DNA of 8,788 nucleotides from Selenomonadaceae bacterium (GTDB lineage: Bacteria; Bacillota; Negativicutes; Selenomonadales; Selenomonadaceae), in contig JAEERZ010000082.1 in NCBI GenBank assembly GCA_016286075.1, positions 1-8,788 of the forward strand, read 5' to 3'. Below the pieces are notes generated by a model. It searched no databases, was not told the origin of the DNA, and worked only from the letters and a program-made list of their open reading frames with translations. Each line of letters begins with the position of its first letter. The first letter of the stretch is position 1. Of the stretch, positions 1-6,247 are shown in pieces. The translations under genes were made by a program, and so were the position numbers.

Positions 1-2093
1 GAGAGGCGGTGGGCTACGATGAAACAGGCGCAGCCGCGCCGCCGCACGTTTTTCATGATCTCCTGCTCGGTAATCGGGTCAAGGGCGCTGGTGGCTTCAT
101 CGAGAATCAGGAGCGACGGGTTCGCCGCCAATGCTCTCGCGATTTCTATGCGCTGGCGCTGGCCGCCGGACAGGTTGTAGCCGCCCTCTTCGAGCATGGC
201 GTCGTAACCGCCGCGCATCAGCGAGATGTCCTCATGGATCATGGCGTCCTTTGCCGCCTGGATGATGTCCTTTCGAGGTATGTTCGGGTTGAACAGCGCG
301 ATGTTCTCGGCCACCGTCCCTTCCAGCAGGAAGATTTCCTGCTCGACCACCGCCACGGACTGGGCGAAGACCTCCCGGGGAATATCCTTCGACGAGACGC
401 CGTCGAAGAGGATCTCGCCGGACCAGGGCTGATAGAGGCCGGACACCAGCTTTGCCAGCGTTGATTTGCCGCTGCCGCTCTTGCCGACGATGGCGACGCG
501 ACGGCCCGGCTCCAGCTTCAGGTTCAGCTTCTTGATCAGCGTGGGCAGCGTGTGGGAATAGCCGAAATTCACCAGCTTCAGCTCCAGCCGTCCCGAGAGC
601 TTTGGCGGCAGATTCTGCATCGCTTCCGGCGTCAGCTCCTTTTCCTCGTCCAGCGGGTAGCGGTAAACGTCGTTGATCTTCATCATCTGGGAACTGGCCT
701 GCTGGATGTCCTGGGACATGGAGGTGATGCGGTTGACCGGCGCCTGGAAATTGGACATCAAATTTTGGAACGCGACGAAGATACCGACGGACATCAGGCC
801 GTCCATGATCGAGAAGCCGCCCTCCGACATGACGACGGCGCCGTTGACGCCGCTGAGCGCCGCCGGGACGAAGTTGATGAACTGGCTGTAATATTCCTGC
901 TTTTGCGACATGGTCAGGAAGCGCGCGTTGGCGTCGGCCCATTTGACGAAGAAATCGTCCTCGTTGCCGTTGGCCTTCAGCGTCTCGATGGTGGAGATGC
1001 CCGAGACGCTGATGCCGTAAAGTTTGCCCTGCTCCTGAATGAGCTTCATGCGCTGCTCCTTCAGCCATTGGTAGCTGGCGTAAGTCACAAAGATATTCAG
1101 CGCGGTGAAGACGACGCCGATGACGGTCAGCTTTACGTTGTAAAGTACCAGCAGGAAAAGATAGAATACGGCGATCCCGATGTCCAGCACGGTGGTGGCG
1201 AGATTTCCCGTGACAAAGTTCGCGATGGATTCATGGAACTGTACGCGGGACGCGATCTCGCCGGAGTAACGGGTCTGGAAGAATGCGACGGGAAGTTTCA
1301 GCACATAGGCGAGGAACGATGAGGAATTCTGTATCGTCATTTGTCCCTGCCATCGGAGCAGACACCAGGAGCGCAGGAAGTTCAGCGTCAGCGTCAGCAC
1401 GAGAGCGATGAAAAGCGCCAGCAATATGTCGAAGAGCCAATTCCGATGATTGTAGGTCAGCACGTCGTCAAGGAAGGTCTGGGAGATCAGCGGCACGCCT
1501 AAATTGACCAGGGACAGGCAAAGGCCGACGCCGAGAATGAAGGCGAGAGCGCGGCGGTCCTCCAGGATATCGGAGAGCAGCGTCAGCCAGACGCTTTCCG
1601 GCTCGCCGTCCTGCACGAAGCCCTCGTCGGGACGCAGAATCAGCGTGATGCCGGTGAAGCTTTCTTCAAATTCATCCCAGGAAACGCTGCGATGGCCCAC
1701 CGCCGGATCGTTCAGGAAGACCTCGCCGGTCTTTTCGTCGTAGCCCTCGAAGACGAGGAAATGATGGAACTCCCAATGGATAATGAACGGCGGGATTAGA
1801 TTTTTCAGCTCTTCCGGCGCATAGGAAAAGCCCTCCGCTTTCATGCCGAGGGTTTCCGCCGCCGTCATCACGTTGCTCGCATTGCTGCCGTTGCGGCTGA
1901 CGCCGCAAAGCTCCCGAAGCTGTTCCAGCGGCATATATTTTTTGTAATAGCCTAAGATAATGCCGAGGGACGCCGCGCCGCACTCCGCCGCCTCCATTTG
2001 CAGGACGACGGGGGTCTTTTTGCGTTTCCTGCCGTAAATGAAGGAATCGAAATCCGGCAGGCGGTCCCAAAGCGATTTCAATTTGCTGCCCAT
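1..2093 (-). CDS. NHLM-type peptidase/ABC exporter (C39 peptidase + membrane domain + ATPase), C-terminus cut by window edge
   Basis: Inner-membrane exporter that should cut the leader after the Gly-Gly motif and pump the modified core out using ATP. The frame is open from an ATG at 2093 to the left edge, 697 codons. Residues 1-150 form a C39 peptidase: Q32, catalytic C38 in LQMEAAECGAASL, H111 in HHFLVFEGY and D129 in LNDPA. Residues about 180-440 hold hydrophobic membrane helices. Residues 500-697 are the ATPase: Walker A GKSGSGKS (537-544), Q-loop Q585, signature LSGGQ (641-645), Walker B LLILDE (661-666) and H-loop H695. Family members are about 700 residues, so I infer only a short tail is missing. 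The start lies one base after the stop of the preceding HlyD gene (TGA-A-ATG order TGATATG), which suggests translational coupling. All catalytic residues seen are intact. It matches the NHLM peptidase/ATP-binding transporter family of proteusin loci. Confidence 0.95.
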   Translation of the reverse strand, partial: MGSKLKSLWDRLPDFDSFIYGRKRKKTPVVLQMEAAECGAASLGIILGYYKKYMPLEQLRELCGVSRNGSNASNVMTAAETLGMKAEGFSYAPEELKNLIPPFIIHWEFHHFLVFEGYDEKTGEVFLNDPAVGHRSVSWDEFEESFTGITLILRPDEGFVQDGEPESVWLTLLSDILEDRRALAFILGVGLCLSLVNLGVPLISQTFLDDVLTYNHRNWLFDILLALFIALVLTLTLNFLRSWCLLRWQGQMTIQNSSSFLAYVLKLPVAFFQTRYSGEIASRVQFHESIANFVTGNLATTVLDIGIAVFYLFLLVLYNVKLTVIGVVFTALNIFVTYASYQWLKEQRMKLIQEQGKLYGISVSGISTIETLKANGNEDDFFVKWADANARFLTMSQKQEYYSQFINFVPAALSGVNGAVVMSEGGFSIMDGLMSVGIFVAFQNLMSNFQAPVNRITSMSQDIQQASSQMMKINDVYRYPLDEEKELTPEAMQNLPPKLSGRLELKLVNFGYSHTLPTLIKKLNLKLEPGRRVAIVGKSGSGKSTLAKLVSGLYQPWSGEILFDGVSSKDIPREVFAQSVAVVEQEIFLLEGTVAENIALFNPNIPRKDIIQAAKDAMIHEDISLMRGGYDAMLEEGGYNLSGGQRQRIEIARALAANPSLLILDEATSALDPITEQEIMKNVRRRGCACFIVAHRL

Positions 2094-2094
2094 A

Positions 2095-3048
2095 TCAGTC
2101 CGTCCTCAGCCATTGCCCCATCTTGTCGAACGCATAGGCGAACGGGGACTTCCGGTCGACGATGGCCGTAGCGGTGCAGGTCATGCCCTCCTGGACGTTC
2201 TCGTTCGGGCCGAAGAGCGTCGTCCAGAGATAGCCGGATTTCGTGTTGTTGTCGCGGGTCAGCTCCACGCGAACCTCCATGATGGCACCGCCGCATTTCT
2301 GTATAATCCAGTTCGCGAATTCCTTATTGCCCGTCCAATAGACCACGCGGTCGCTGGTTACCGGGTAGGCCGAAAGCTCGATGACCTTGCCGACCAGAGA
2401 GCCGTACAGCGACGAGTCGATGGCTCCGGGGGAGATCTGGATCATGGAACCGGGCTTCAGCTTGTTGCCCGTCAACGCAGGCACGAAAATGACGCTGATC
2501 ATGTCCTGGGATTCCGTTACGTCCACGTCGTAAATCGCTGCGCCCGATTGCACGATTTGCCCTTCGCGCATACGCTGGGACGTGATGACGCCGTCGAAAG
2601 GACTGATCACTTGCCCTTGGTGCTGAAGCTCTTCCTTGGCCGAAGCGAGCTGGGCCGTGCGCGACCGCATATCTTCGTAGCTGCTGGCGGTGACCGCCTG
2701 TTCCGCGTTCAGATATACCTGCTGCTCCAGCTCCGTCTGCTCGATGACTGCCACCACGTCGCCTTTTTTCACCGTATCCCCGACTTTGTTGCGCATCTCC
2801 AAGATGCGCCCTCCGCTGACGGGCGCAATGTTGGTGACGCCGCTGTCGTCGGTGATGACGCCGTAGCCGGTCACCTGTTCCGCCATTACGCCGAAAAAGG
2901 CCCAGACGAGAACCGAGAACAGAGAGATGCCCACAGCCGCCAAAGCGATCCAGCCTGTCGAGCTCGTGATGGAAAAAATGGCGCCGGCTTTTTCCGGCCG
3001 CTTCAGTTTGTCCAGCGCTTTTTGCTGGAAAATCTGGTTAGAACTCAT
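2095..3048 (-). CDS. NHLM bacteriocin-system HlyD-like secretion protein (membrane fusion protein)
   Basis: Adaptor protein, 317 residues, anchored in the inner membrane and expected to work with the C39 peptidase/ABC exporter encoded directly downstream. Residues 1-30 are cytoplasmic and about 31-54 form the single membrane helix. A biotinyl-lipoyl-like half follows at 72-104 (INNER pattern: PVSGGRILEMRNKVGDTVKKGD), then a short helical arm about 102-146, and the second lipoyl half with SPFDGVITSQRMREGQIV at 149-166. The rest is beta-barrel. The helical hairpin looks short compared with classical HlyD, as does the whole protein. The ATG at 3048 overlaps the stop of the upstream adaptor gene by 11 bases and has AGGAGCGAAGG just before it, so the two are probably translationally coupled. 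Family assignment to NHLM HlyD rests on architecture plus its position next to the peptidase/ABC gene; the exact pumping partner is inferred. Confidence 0.88.
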   Translation of the reverse strand: MSSNQIFQQKALDKLKRPEKAGAIFSITSSTGWIALAAVGISLFSVLVWAFFGVMAEQVTGYGVITDDSGVTNIAPVSGGRILEMRNKVGDTVKKGDVVAVIEQTELEQQVYLNAEQAVTASSYEDMRSRTAQLASAKEELQHQGQVISPFDGVITSQRMREGQIVQSGAAIYDVDVTESQDMISVIFVPALTGNKLKPGSMIQISPGAIDSSLYGSLVGKVIELSAYPVTSDRVVYWTGNKEFANWIIQKCGGAIMEVRVELTRDNNTKSGYLWTTLFGPNENVQEGMTCTATAIVDRKSPFAYAFDKMGQWLRTD

Positions 3049-4225
3049 AATCCTTCGCTCCTACTTTCATGCCTTCGGTGTAGACCGACGGATCGGCCAC
3101 CACCACCGGCTCTCCCTCGGACAGCCCGGAGACGATTTCTATCAGGTTGTATCCTTCGATTCCGCATGTTATCGTCCTCCGCACGAGTCGGGAATCCTCG
3201 TCAAGGGTGTAGACAAAATTTTCCCCGGTTTTCGCGTCTTTGTGGATGCTCTGACGCGGAATCGTCAGTTTGCGCACGGTGTCCAGCGAAGCGATCTTCA
3301 CGCCGCCGTAATAGGTCGGTTCCAAAATGCCCGCGGGATTTTCCACCTGCCATATCACCTCGTGCAATTCGGCGTCGGCATTTGCTTCCGGGATGACCTG
3401 GAGCAGGGACATATAGAATTGGTTGAGTTTCAGCTTTGTGTTCGGAATTGACGATTCGCCGAAGGGATACGCCTTGTGTGTCAGCCGATAGGGCTGGATT
3501 TCCAGAATGAATCGGTCTCCGACGGACAGAAGCTGCATGAACCGGTCATGGGGCAGTACGGCGCGTGCGCCCAGCTGCCGGATATCCGCCAACATGAAAA
3601 TGGGCTCTCCGGCGCGGACGTATCTGCCCGCCTCACGGTAGACCTGAATGATGTTCGCGGTGCGCGGCGCTGTGATTGTCATCTTGCTCTGCTCGGACTC
3701 CATCAGGTCGCGCTTGGCTATGCGGCTTTCCATCTGGGCGCGGGCGGCGTCCCGCTGGGCCACGGCGCTGTCGTATTCCTGCAGGGAAATTGCGTTGTGC
3801 GCCACCAAATACTCATAGCGGCTTACGGTCTGCTCCGCGTTGATGAACTGCGCCCGGGCCGCCTCGATGTCGGCTTCCGCCGAAGCGGTCTGCGCCAGAA
3901 GGTCGTTGTTGGTCATCGTGGCGAGGACCGCTCCCTCTTCCACCCGCTGGCTCTTCAAGACGCGTACTTCGTTCAGCACGCCTTCGTACTGTGCCGTTAC
4001 GTCGATGGTCCACGGCGCGCGCACGGTCAAGTTCACATCCTCGACGATTGCGTGGATGTCCCGATAAGCGGCGTGCGCCACAGGCAGCACCGTATATTGG
4101 GCCGCTTCCATCTTTTCGATATGGCGGCGGCTGGCGTCGTTGATGTAAATGCCGTAGGTCACGACGAACACCACGATGCATATGACGCCGACAATGGCGA
4201 TTTTCAGATATTTTTGCGCATCCAC
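3038..4225 (-). CDS. RND/MacA-type periplasmic adaptor subunit (HlyD family), GTG start
   Basis: Periplasmic adaptor of the RND/MacA type, 395 residues from the chosen start. It should bridge an inner-membrane pump to an outer-membrane channel. Seen in the protein: one membrane helix at 8-28; first lipoyl half about 68-104; coiled-coil hairpin about 108-182, whose turn carries the adaptor-like HNAISLQEYDSAVAQRD (143-159); second lipoyl half about 183-214; beta-barrel about 215-300; and a membrane-proximal domain ending VRRTITCGIEGYNLIEIVSG with GLSEGEPVVV (348-376). I chose the GTG at 4225 because GGAGG lies seven bases upstream (4233-4237) and the membrane helix then starts right after a short KYLK stretch. 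A longer in-frame version from 4357 would begin inside the terminator stem. It is the first gene after that terminator. Two different adaptors in one RiPP locus suggests export across two membranes, which is an inference. Confidence 0.85.
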   Translation of the reverse strand: MDAQKYLKIAIVGVICIVVFVVTYGIYINDASRRHIEKMEAAQYTVLPVAHAAYRDIHAIVEDVNLTVRAPWTIDVTAQYEGVLNEVRVLKSQRVEEGAVLATMTNNDLLAQTASAEADIEAARAQFINAEQTVSRYEYLVAHNAISLQEYDSAVAQRDAARAQMESRIAKRDLMESEQSKMTITAPRTANIIQVYREAGRYVRAGEPIFMLADIRQLGARAVLPHDRFMQLLSVGDRFILEIQPYRLTHKAYPFGESSIPNTKLKLNQFYMSLLQVIPEANADAELHEVIWQVENPAGILEPTYYGGVKIASLDTVRKLTIPRQSIHKDAKTGENFVYTLDEDSRLVRRTITCGIEGYNLIEIVSGLSEGEPVVVADPSVYTEGMKVGAKDYEF

Positions 4226-4237
4226 GGATTTGCCTCC
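4225..4237 (-). promoter_or_regulatory. Ribosome binding site deciding the GTG start of the RND-type adaptor
   Basis: On the minus strand GGAGG (4237-4233) is followed by seven bases and GTG (4225-4223). This is a near-ideal Shine-Dalgarno sequence. The 44 extra in-frame codons upstream have no comparable site and include the terminator stem, so they are probably untranslated. Confidence 0.8.
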
Positions 4238-4320
4238 ATTGTCATGACAAAAGATTTCATATTTAACAAGAAAATATTCGCCACACTTCTCCTGTATTCC
4301 TTCCCGACGATAAAATTTCA

Positions 4321-4363
4321 TTAAAAAAGAGCGGAGATTATTTTCTGTCATCTCCACTCTTTT
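4321..4363 (-). terminator. Rho-independent terminator or attenuator between precursor genes and export genes
   Basis: Read on the minus strand, a 14-base arm (4363-4350, AAAAGAGTGGAGAT) pairs with 4338-4325 (ATCTCCGCTCTTTT) with one G-U wobble, around an 11-base loop. The distal arm runs into six T residues (4328-4323). This is a textbook intrinsic terminator in the direction of transcription. It lies after the last core sequence and before the adaptor gene. If leaky, it would let the precursors be made in excess over the transport proteins. I see no convincing separate promoter between it and the adaptor start, which fits partial read-through, though a weak promoter cannot be excluded. Confidence 0.82.
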
Positions 4364-4381
4364 CTCTGCCTTATCAACGAA

Positions 4382-4498
4382 TCAAACTAAAACCGCTGCG
4401 ACGCCGGTCTCGGCTTCGGCCATGTAGGTCGTGGTGGTGGTAGCAGTCTGCACCTCGACTGCTGTCTTCACGCTGTCGCCGCCCGTGACCATCATCAG
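4382..4498 (-). pseudogene. Orphan fifth proteusin core without a leader
   Basis: Twenty-three bases after the stop of the last intact precursor, the minus strand encodes LMMVTGGDSVKTAVEVQ, continuing through TATTTTTYMAEAE to a stop at 4382. The first part aligns with the end of the leader (ELKMVAGGDSVK in the precursor at 5107-5631). The rest aligns with the C-terminal part of that precursor's core (HATTTTYLAEAEVAVAAVLV), after an internal gap of about 15 residues. The 31-residue core is intact as an open frame, but the roughly 120-residue leader is absent. Two ATG codons (4495-4490) precede GG without a clear ribosome binding site. The homology begins almost exactly at the leader/core boundary, as expected for a deletion or core-cassette exchange between tandem copies. 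It lies in the -1 frame of the preceding gene, so expression by frameshifting is conceivable but unsupported. Confidence 0.75.
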
Positions 4499-4521
4499 TC
4501 GGTGCGGGAATTCTTTGCCGA

Positions 4522-5070
4522 TCAGATCAAAAAGAGGATGCCGACCGCCACTACATCTATCTCCGCTCCGGCAGTCGTGGACGTGACAAGCGTCTGCAAT
4601 TCGACGGCTCCCACCACGATTTCGGCGTGACTTTCTACGGTAGTCATCGTTTCCGCTACCTCGAATGTATCTACTGCAACGGAGCCACCGCCCGCGACCA
4701 TTTTCAGCTCGGCAGCGGTCAGGGTCTTCGGGGACGCCGGAAGGATCATGTAGCGCGTATCCTCTGTGTTTTGGATAATGCGGACTTCCACGCCTTCGGG
4801 GATGATGACGTCCTTTTTCTCCGCCTGGTTCAAAAGCCCCTTGGCAAGGGCTTGCATGGCGTCCTTCGCGTTCTCGTGAGGAATGACCAGATACTTGACG
4901 AGCTTCGGCTGCTCGATGACCTTGTAGGTCACGCCTTCTTCGACCACAAAGCCCGCTTCGGATAATACGCTCTCCGGGTCTTCGATAAAGCGCTTCTTGT
5001 ACGCCTCGTCTTCCCAGCACTTCGCGACGACCTCTCCATACTTCAACGGATTCTGCTTTTTGTCTGCCAT
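4522..5070 (-). CDS. Proteusin precursor peptide 4 (nitrile hydratase-like leader, NHLP)
   Basis: Substrate peptide, 182 residues: leader 1-128, core 129-182. The leader carries the NHLP helix motif CWEDEAYKKRFIEDPESVL (18-36), two beta motifs (46-64 and 93-111) and ends ELKMVAGG, where the C39 peptidase of the exporter should cut. The nitrile hydratase metal motif (CxxCSC type) is absent, so it is not an enzyme. The core starts GSVAVDTFEV and ends VVAVGILFLI. It is 54 residues, acidic and rich in Val, Ala, Thr and Glu, with TSTT in place of the TTTT block of two sister cores. The start ATG at 5070 follows GGAAAGGAAG with good spacing. It lies 36 bases after the preceding precursor and is the most diverged of the LI-ending cores. 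Modification by the nearby epimerase is inferred from family knowledge and context. Confidence 0.93.
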   Translation of the reverse strand: MADKKQNPLKYGEVVAKCWEDEAYKKRFIEDPESVLSEAGFVVEEGVTYKVIEQPKLVKYLVIPHENAKDAMQALAKGLLNQAEKKDVIIPEGVEVRIIQNTEDTRYMILPASPKTLTAAELKMVAGGGSVAVDTFEVAETMTTVESHAEIVVGAVELQTLVTSTTAGAEIDVVAVGILFLI

Positions 5071-5106
5071 TGGGTATTCTTCCTTTCCGGGATTATTGGA
5101 TTTTTA

Positions 5107-5631
5107 TCAGATCAGTACCAGGACCGCGGCAACGGCGACTTCTGCCTCTGCAAGATATGTGGTCGTGGTTGCGTGGACCTCCGCCTCGACGGTGACGTTG
5201 ACAACCTCGCCGACATTGACGACGTTCGTCGCGTTCTTGACGCTGTCGCCGCCCGCGACCATTTTGAGTTCCGCTTCCGTCAGAGTCTTCGGCGATGCCG
5301 GAAGAATCAGGTAGCGCATGTCCTCGGTGTTTTGGATGATGCGGATTTCCGCGCCCTCCGGGATGACGACGTCCTTATTTTCCGATGCGTTCAGAAAACC
5401 TTTGGCGATCGTCTGCACGCCTTCCTTTGCGTTCGCGTGGGGAAGCACGATATACTTGACGAGCTTCGGCTGCTCAATGACCTTGTAAGTCACGCCTTCC
5501 TCGACCACGAATCCCGCCTCGGAGAGCACAGTCTCCGGGTCTTCGATGAAGCGCTTCTTGTACGCTTCATCCTCCCAGCACTTTGCGATAACTTCTCCGT
5601 ACTTCACGGGATTCTGTTTCTTGTCTGCCAT
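5107..5631 (-). CDS. Proteusin precursor peptide 3 (nitrile hydratase-like leader, NHLP)
   Basis: Substrate peptide of 174 residues, with the shortest intact core of the set. Leader 1-128 is nearly identical to its siblings (KCWEDEAYKKRFIEDPETVL at 17-36, ending ELKMVAGG). The 46-residue core starts DSVKNATNVVNVGEVVNVTV, has a central HATTTTYLAEAEV block and ends VAAVLVLI. Alternating Val-x-Val and Ala-Glu patterns dominate, and there are no Cys, Ser or Pro residues in the core, so lanthionine or azole chemistry is unlikely. Epimerisation and C-methylation fit better. The ATG at 5631 follows AGAAAGG with good spacing, 52 bases after the stop of precursor 2. The orphan core at 4382-4498 is clearly related to this core. 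Cleavage after GG by the C39 domain is expected from the family. Confidence 0.93.
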   Translation of the reverse strand: MADKKQNPVKYGEVIAKCWEDEAYKKRFIEDPETVLSEAGFVVEEGVTYKVIEQPKLVKYIVLPHANAKEGVQTIAKGFLNASENKDVVIPEGAEIRIIQNTEDMRYLILPASPKTLTEAELKMVAGGDSVKNATNVVNVGEVVNVTVEAEVHATTTTYLAEAEVAVAAVLVLI

Positions 5632-5683
5632 AGATACCAGCCTTTCTGTCTTTCTTATCTGCTCGATGCAGGAAATATTATTT

Positions 5684-6226
5684 CTAACAGGCTACGATCT
5701 GAAGATACGGAACGGTCGGGCCAACCACTGCCGTGACGGTCGAGGGGGAAACAGTGCCGACTTCCATTACGCCGCCTTCGGCGACAATGGCCACCGTGGC
5801 TTCCTGCACCACCGGGCCGACTACGGTAACGGCTGCGGCGTCGCCGCCCGCCGCCATGGAAAGCTCGGTTTTCGTCAGGGTCTTCGGCGAAACCGGGAGA
5901 ATCAAATAGCGGGTATCATCGGTGTTTTGGATGATACGCGCCTCCGCGCCCTCGGGAACGATGACGTTCTTTGCTTCCGCCAAAGCGAGCAGGGATTTGG
6001 CGACGGCCTGCACGCCCTCTTTCGCGTTTTCGTGGGGAAGCACGATGTATTTGACCATCTTCGGCTGCTCGATGACCTTGTAGGTCACGCCCTCCTCGAC
6101 GGTGATGCCCGCCTCGGCCATGACGCTTTCCGGGTCTTCGATGAAGCGCTTCTTGTAGGCCTCGTCCTCCCAGCACTTGGAAATGACTTCGCCGTACTTC
6201 ATGAGATCTTGATTCTTGCCCGCCAT
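5684..6226 (-). CDS. Proteusin precursor peptide 2 (nitrile hydratase-like leader, NHLP; divergent core ending in Cys)
   Basis: Substrate peptide of 180 residues. Leader 1-128 has the same helix motif (KCWEDEAYKKRFIEDPESVM), the two beta motifs and a slightly different end, ELSMAAGG. The 52-residue core is the odd one out. It starts DAAAVTVVGPVVQEATVAIV, contains three VGP/SP proline sites, lacks the TTTT block and ends YLQIVAC, so it carries a C-terminal cysteine where three sisters end in Leu-Ile. It is less acidic than the others. The ATG at 6226 follows AAGAAAGGAAG, 21 bases after the stop of precursor 1. The same leader but a distinct core suggests a product with another fold or target, or the partner half of a two-component system; both are inference. 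Confidence 0.92.
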   Translation of the reverse strand: MAGKNQDLMKYGEVISKCWEDEAYKKRFIEDPESVMAEAGITVEEGVTYKVIEQPKMVKYIVLPHENAKEGVQAVAKSLLALAEAKNVIVPEGAEARIIQNTDDTRYLILPVSPKTLTKTELSMAAGGDAAAVTVVGPVVQEATVAIVAEGGVMEVGTVSPSTVTAVVGPTVPYLQIVAC

Positions 6227-6247
6227 AGATATCTTCCTTTCTTATTC

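Noticed and set aside
2038..3396. Long open frames on the plus strand (for example 2038-3396, 5546-6859 and 6964-8436)
   Set aside because: They lie opposite well-supported genes, have low-complexity His/Arg/Asp-rich translations and show no domain. They are antisense shadows of GC-rich coding DNA.
4226..4357. 44-residue N-terminal extension of the RND-type adaptor from an ATG at 4357
   Set aside because: It begins inside the terminator stem, has no good ribosome binding site, and puts a long polar stretch before the membrane helix. GGAGG seven bases before GTG at 4225 is far better.
4382..5020. 212-codon open frame covering precursor 4 and the orphan core
   Set aside because: Over precursor 4 it is only the -1 shadow of a clearly real gene. 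Only its last 39 codons show homology to a core, so only that part is annotated.
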